Origin: Mantis religiosa
Taxonomy: Eukaryota; Arthropoda; Insecta; Mantodea; Mantidae
Length of the DNA: 64,000 bases
Reading direction: 5' to 3'
NCBI GenBank assembly: GCA_030765055.1
Contig: CM060958.1
Location: forward strand, 3,159,063 to 3,223,062
This document shows positions 59,001-64,000 of the stretch, one piece after another. The notes under the pieces are model-generated. The model was not told where the DNA came from. It saw only the letters and a program-made list of their open reading frames with translations, and did not search any database. The translations under genes were made by a program, and so were the position numbers. The number at the start of each line of letters is the position of its first letter. Positions within the stretch are counted from its first letter, which is position 1.

Positions 59001-61236
59001 AGCTGGTTCAGTCTGTTCTCTCTCCCTTACATATTACACTTGCACTGATAAGGAATTTTGTTAAGACACTCAACAAGGATAACTGGTTCAGTCTGTTCTC
59101 TCTCCCTTACATATTACACTTGCACTGATAAGGAGTTTTGTTAAGACACTCAACAAGGACAGCTGGTTCAGTCTGTTCTCTCTCCCTTACATATTACACT
59201 TGCACTGATAAGGAATTTTGTTAAGATAATCAACAAGGATAACTGGTTCAGTCTGTTCTCTCTCCCTTACATATTACACTTGCACTGATAAGGAGTTTTG
59301 TTAAGACACTCAACAAGGACAGCTGGTTCAGTCTGTTCTCTCTCCCTTACATATTACACTTGCACTGATAAGGAGTTTTGTTAAGACAATCAACAAGGAT
59401 AACTGGTTCAGTCTGTTCTCTCTCCCTTACATATTACACTTGCACTGATAAGGAATTTTGTTAAGACACTCAACAAGGATAACTGGTTCAGTCTGTTCTC
59501 TCTCCCTTACATATTACACTTGCACTGATAAGGAGTTTTGTTAAGACACTCAACAAGGACAGCTGGTTCAGTCTGTTCTCTCTCCCTTACATATTACACT
59601 TGCACTGATAAGGAATTTTGTTAAGATAATCAACAAGGATAACTGGTTCAGTCTGTTCTCTCTCCCTTACATATTACACTTGCACTGATAAGGAGTTTTG
59701 TTAAGACACTCAACAAGGACAGCTGGTTCAGTCTGTTCTCTCTCCCTTACATATTACACTTGCACTGATAAGGTATTTTGTTAAGATAATCAACAAGGAT
59801 AACTGGTTCAGTCTGTTCTCTCTCCCTTACATATTACACTTGCACTGATAAGGAATTTTGTTAAGATAATCAACAAGGATAACTGGTTCAGTCTGTTCTC
59901 TCTCCCTTACATATTACACTTGCACTGATAAGGTATTTTGTTAAGATAATCAACAAGGATAACTGGTTCAGTCTGTTCTCTCTCCCTTACATATTACACT
60001 TGCACTGATAAGGAATTTTGTTAAGACACTCAACAAGGATAGCTGGTTCAGTCTGTTCTCTCTCCCTTACATATTACACTTGCACTGATAAGGAATTCTG
60101 TTAAGACAATCAACAAGGATAACTGGTTCAGTCTGTTCTCTCTCCCTTACATATTACACTTGCACTGATAAGGAATTTTGTTAAGACACTCAACAAGGAT
60201 AACTGGTTCAGTCTGTTCTCTCTCCCTTACATATTACACTTGCACTGATAAGGAATTTTGTTAAGACACTCAACAAGGATAACTGGTTCAGTCTGTTCTC
60301 TGTCCTTTACATATTACACTTGCACTGATAAGGAATTTTGTTAAGACAATCAACAAGGACAGCTGGTTCAGTCTGTTCTCTCTCCCTTACATATTACACT
60401 TGCACTGATAAGGAATTTTGTTAAGACACTCAACAAGGATAACTGGTTCAGTCTGTTCTCTGTCCTTTACATATTACACTTGCACTGATAAGGAATTTTG
60501 TTAAGATAATCAACAAGGACAGCTGGTTCAGTCTGTTCTCTCTCCCTTACATATTACACTTGCACTGATAAGGAATTTTGTTAGGATATTCAACAAGGAT
60601 AACTGGTTCAGTCTGTTCTCTCTCCCTTACATATTACACTTGCACTGATAAGGAATTTTGTTAAGATAATCAACAAGGATAACTGATTCAGTCTGTTCTC
60701 TCTCCCTTACATATTACACTTGCACTGATAAGGAATTTTGTTAAGACACTCAACAAGGATAACTGGTTCAGTCTGTTCTCTGTCCTTTACATATTACACT
60801 TGCACTGATAAAGTATTTTGTTAAGACACTCCACAGGGATAACTGGTTCAGTCTGTTCTCTCTCCCTTACATATTACACTTGCACTGATAAAGTATTTTG
60901 TTAAGACACTCCACAGGGATTACTGGTTCAGTCTGTTCTCTCTCCCTTACATATTACACTTGCACTAATAAGGAATTTTGTTAAGACACTCAACAAGGAT
61001 AACTGGTTCAGTCTGTTCTCTGTCCTTTACATATTACACTTGCACTGATAAAGTATTTTGTTAAGACACTCCACAGGGATAACTGGTTCAGTCTGTTCTC
61101 TCTCCCTTACATATTACACTTGCACTGATAAAGTATTTTGTTAAGACACTCCACAGGGATAACTGGTTCAGTCTGTTCTCTCTCCCTTACATATTACACT
61201 TGCAGTGATAAAGTATTTTGTTAAGACACTCCACAG
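53082..61236 (+). repeat. 80-bp satellite array, about 102 units
   Basis: Unit TGCACTGATAAGGAATTTTG, TTAAGATAATCAACAAGGAT, AACTGGTTCAGTCTGTTCTC, TCTCCCTTACATATTACACT. Units start at 53201 plus multiples of 80. Variation is restricted to a few positions: GGAATT/GGAGTT, TTTTG/TTCTG, GATAAT/GACACT/GACAAT, GGATAAC/GGACAGC and TCTCCC/TGTCCC. At the right end two trimers (60721-60960, 60961-61200) carry AAAGTATT and CCACAGGG variants. No protein reading and no conserved spacers. Confidence 0.97.
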
Positions 61237-61850
61237 GCTGAACGTAGAGTGGATATCTGTCATTAGCTTATCCGTAACCCAATGGATGATAGTTTTGTCA
61301 GGAGAATTGACACTTGTGATGAAAAAATGGGTATATTACCGAAACTCTGATGTCTCGAAACAGTTGCTTTATTCCCGTCAATCTGCCAAAGTCATCGTTA
61401 AGAAAATCAGTTTGGATTTAAGTTAATGTTTTGCGTCTGGTAGAATTTTGAAGGTGTGGTTCACTGGGTATCTTTATTCTCAACAACTGGAACGAGCTAA
61501 TGAATTTTTTGATGGAAATACCCAGCATTATTTAACCGAAATAAAATTCTAATACAACAGGACAATGCAACACTCCATACTACACGAACAACCATGGAAA
61601 ATATTCAGGATTTGGGCGGAATCGAAAGACTACCACACCCAGCATAGAGCCTTGATCTCCCACTATCAGATTATCATGCTTTTTTTTTTTTTGGTCCATG
61701 ACAGATTATCTTAGCGGAGGAGACATTGAAGCAGTGCAAGTGGGTGTCACCGACTTCTTCACCAGGGACTGGTAACATCTCGCTGAACGATAAATCAAGA
61801 CCATAGATTCTAATGTCTATACTTTGAAAATTAGTTAATTGCTTGTCAGA
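61237..61850 (+). pseudogene. Mariner-type transposase C-terminal part
   Basis: Begins exactly where the satellite ends. Translated pieces: KKWVYYRNSDVSKQLLYS, AKVIVKK, YSQQLERANEFF, QQDNATLHTTRTTMENIQ, IERLPHP, SLDLPLSDYHAF, EAVQVGVTDFFTRDW and IKTIDSNVYTL. These match mariner transposases: the second catalytic Asp stays in QQDN and the third in the LDLPLSDY segment, while the first (in the TGDEKW-type motif) is lost (TLVMKKW). There is an internal deletion before YSQQL, a stop before SLDL, and a T run at 61681-61692. Dead. Confidence 0.75.
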
Positions 61851-62719
61851 ATACATTTCAAATTATAGTTTTTTTAAAAAAAACAGCATGGCATTAGATA
61901 GTAACTATATTTACATTTTCTCTTTGTATGAGAGAGAGAGAGATAAAATGAATAACGAATATATATTTGGGAAAAGTAAATATTTATACATTCAAACAAA
62001 TAGCAAGGAATGTGTAATATTTGGTCTATATCTTGCAATTTATCAGTTATACAAAAAATATTCAGAATAAAGAGAACTTCTGAGGTCATTCACAGAAAAT
62101 TCAATATATTTATTTCATTTCCCATCAAATATCTTATAGTTATGTTGTTTTAATTAAATTGATAGTCTTTTGACAAAGTCAATATAAAGTTTCGTTGGAA
62201 AGCATATTGTTGAGAGAGAGCCACAAATGTGCATATCGAATGTGTAGGGGGAGTTATAAGTAACCGTTATTATCGACAACAAGAACTGACTCGGTAATGG
62301 ATTTCTTTGTTCAGGCGATGTTTGCCATTAGCAACAGAAATGGAACTCTCTTCAGGAAGAAATAGGAAACCTTAAACAAAAATACAACCTCTTTGTCTGC
62401 CTGCTTGCCTGCCTGCCTTCCTTACTAAACGTCATTAATGGACAAAACGTTTTGTACGCCTTCTTATTTACTACTCCCCCACATTCACACTACGTTCTCT
62501 TCAAGTAGAACGACGCGGGTGGTTCAAGAAGTAGCAATGTCGCTAAGGGACCTTTGGACACGTTTGGTGCTTATTCATACGTTAGTTTGGATTTTACACA
62601 CATTTCAACAAGCTGTTCGATGTGTTTTTGCTAAATTGGAAAAGTGCAGTATCGTTCAGTACTTCGCTTTTTATTTTTAGATGGGAAAGCTTGCGAGGAG
62701 ATAAAAGTGAGGTTGGATG
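61851..62719. other. Spacer with one 110-bp repeat unit
   Basis: 62000-62104 is a single plus-oriented unit of the 110-bp repeat (TATCAGTTATACAAAAAATA, AATAAAGAGAACTTCTGAGG). Nothing else recognised. Confidence 0.5.
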
Positions 62720-64000
62720 TTGTTAATTTCAGAACACGCGCCAACCACAAGACAAGAAGGAATGGAACCACCTCCAAGCCGTAGTGAAGTTGGAACTTTC
62801 AGGCCACTTCAATGAAGAATGAGAGCGAAAATTGTGTACTCTCGACACCACTGATGTCTCTCTCTGGAGGATGTCTAAGGCATACCAACCTCAGACCCGT
62901 CACTTACTGACGGCCAACGAGTAGCTCAATCCTCCACAGAAAGGTCGAACTCCTAGCCGAACACCTGGCTGCTACGTTCAATCCAGCAGAAACTCCTGAT
63001 AATGAACAGGTCGCCGAGATTGAAGGAGTGGCTCAACACTTTCTTCCTCTCCTTACAACACAGAAGAGGTGCTCCTCACCAATACGGCCGAGGTCAATGA
63101 TTTAATTGCCTCAGTCCGACCCAACGCCGCTTTTAAGGCACTTCCGCAGCACTGGATAGTCTTGATGGTTCATCTTTTCAACAGCCTGCTTCTTCTCTAA
63201 TATTTTCTTATAAAATGGAAGCATGCAAAGATCGTAACCATCCCCAAAGCTGCCAAGGATTCTAAAAACATCACAAACCATCGTCCTATTAGTTTACTAC
63301 CAGCGAGAAGGTGCTACAACATCGCCTCCAGACTCTCCTAGATGAGCGAAACATCCTTCGCCCAGAGCAATTTGATTTTCGCCGGTGCCACTCCACACCG
63401 CACCTAATTTTATGTCTGGTTGACGAGGTGACCCGTGCCTTCAATAATCGACAGTATGCTGCAGCCCTCTTCCTGGACATAAAGGTCTTTGACTCCGTCT
63501 GGAATCAAGGCCTCCTTTGCTGAATGATCAGATACTTCCCTCCCTACATAATTCATCTTGTCAATCATTACCTTACTCATTGCACCTTTTCCGTTGTCAG
63601 AGATGTCATTGCTTCCCAACCCTATCTCATCAATGCAGGGGTGCCCCAAGGTGGTGTTCTTGGCACCCAGCTTTTCTTAACCCATATCAACACCCTTCCC
63701 ACTATTTGGAGCTGCAACCACTACCTGTTTGCTGATGACACAGCAATCACCACGGTCTCATGTGAACACCTCACAGCTATACAACGTCTTCAGCGCTATG
63801 CTGACATGATATCCGCCTGGGCTCTCACATGGCGACTACGCATAAACGCCACAAAGCGACACGCAAGTTACCTTCACCCGTCGCCAACTTCAAAACGTTC
63901 CAGAGCTACTTCTTGCAGGGGCAGGCATTTCCTGGAGCAATCATGCCCAATATCGAGGGATGCTACTTGACATGCGCCTTATTTGTAAGGCCCACATTCT
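62720..64000 (+). pseudogene. Jockey-like non-LTR retrotransposon RT, runs off the window
   Basis: Starts without a 5' part near 62720 (5' truncated). From 63230: KHAKIVTIPKAAK-like and HRPISLLP (frame-changing), then LLQHRLQTLLDERNILRPEQ, FDFRRCHSTPHLILCLVDEV, AALFLDIKVFDSVWNQGLL, a stop (TGA 63521-63523), SQPYLINAGVPQGGVLGTQL and HYLFADDTAITT, the catalytic F-A-D-D. Continues as ISAWALTWRLRINATKRH to the window edge. This is the palm order of Jockey-type RTs. It has a premature stop and frame breaks; the remainder lies outside. Confidence 0.85.

Noticed and set aside
53082..61236. Regular 80-bp periodicity resembling a CRISPR array
   Set aside because: There are no unique spacers; the whole unit repeats, and the context is eukaryotic satellite DNA.

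Overview
This window reads as insect (arthropod) nuclear DNA that is almost entirely repeats. The signs are AT-rich spacers, Gypsy-type LTR retrotransposons, an R1-clade and a Jockey-like non-LTR element, mariner/Tc1/IS630 transposase remnants, tRNA-derived SINEs, a Penelope-like GIY-YIG fragment and four large tandem arrays. Retroposon tails of the kind seen at 7168-7225 and 42164-42214 recall cockroach, termite, stick-insect or orthopteran genomes, but that is only an impression. I see no bacterial-style operon and no large host gene. The one candidate host gene is a small winged-helix-like ORF on the minus strand at 39613-39906.

Layout. 1-4360: old DNA-transposon remains (an IS630/Tc1-like transposase fragment on +, a 264-bp MITE, a second transposase C-terminus on -). 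4365-9870: a decayed Gypsy element (G1) on the minus strand with two LTRs and a 4-bp TSD. 9875-20712: an older, related Gypsy element (G2) on the plus strand, split by an R1-clade element (11498-16409) and by a SINE in its 3' LTR (20294-20445). 20713-22199: mariner and SINE remnants. 22200-24673: a TA-flanked TIR element whose ORF is an in-frame array of eleven copies of a 141-bp unit (one copy 137 bp) that looks like the start of a transposase. 24674-31040: spacer, a TIR element, a foldback element and a Penelope-like fragment. 31041-34130: a 35/70-bp satellite. 34131-43717: spacer, solo LTRs (37522, 37787, 40552), nested SINEs, the winged-helix ORF, a roughly 550-bp (AAT)n tract and 110-bp repeats. 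43718-49950: a 162-bp satellite holding a solo LTR with a clean TSD. 49960-53081: remnants, including a zeste/Myb-SANT-like fragment. 53082-61236: an 80-bp satellite (about 102 units) ending against a mariner fragment. 62720-64000: a Jockey-like RT running off the window.

How the parts relate. The layers can be ordered. G2 inserted first (more LTR-LTR differences, many stops). It then received the R1-clade element and the SINE, and G1 inserted exactly at its 5' LTR tip. G1 later took a 58-bp retroposon tail inside its reverse transcriptase. Every Gypsy-type gene here is broken by stops or frameshifts, so none is expected to be active. The most unusual item is the transposase-derived coding minisatellite at 22409-23955. 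Other points for follow-up are a zinc-knuckle reading-frame offset shared by G1 and G2, two micro-insertions with a common hairpin, and TSDs of the form ATAN for this LTR group. No clearly new functional system was found.
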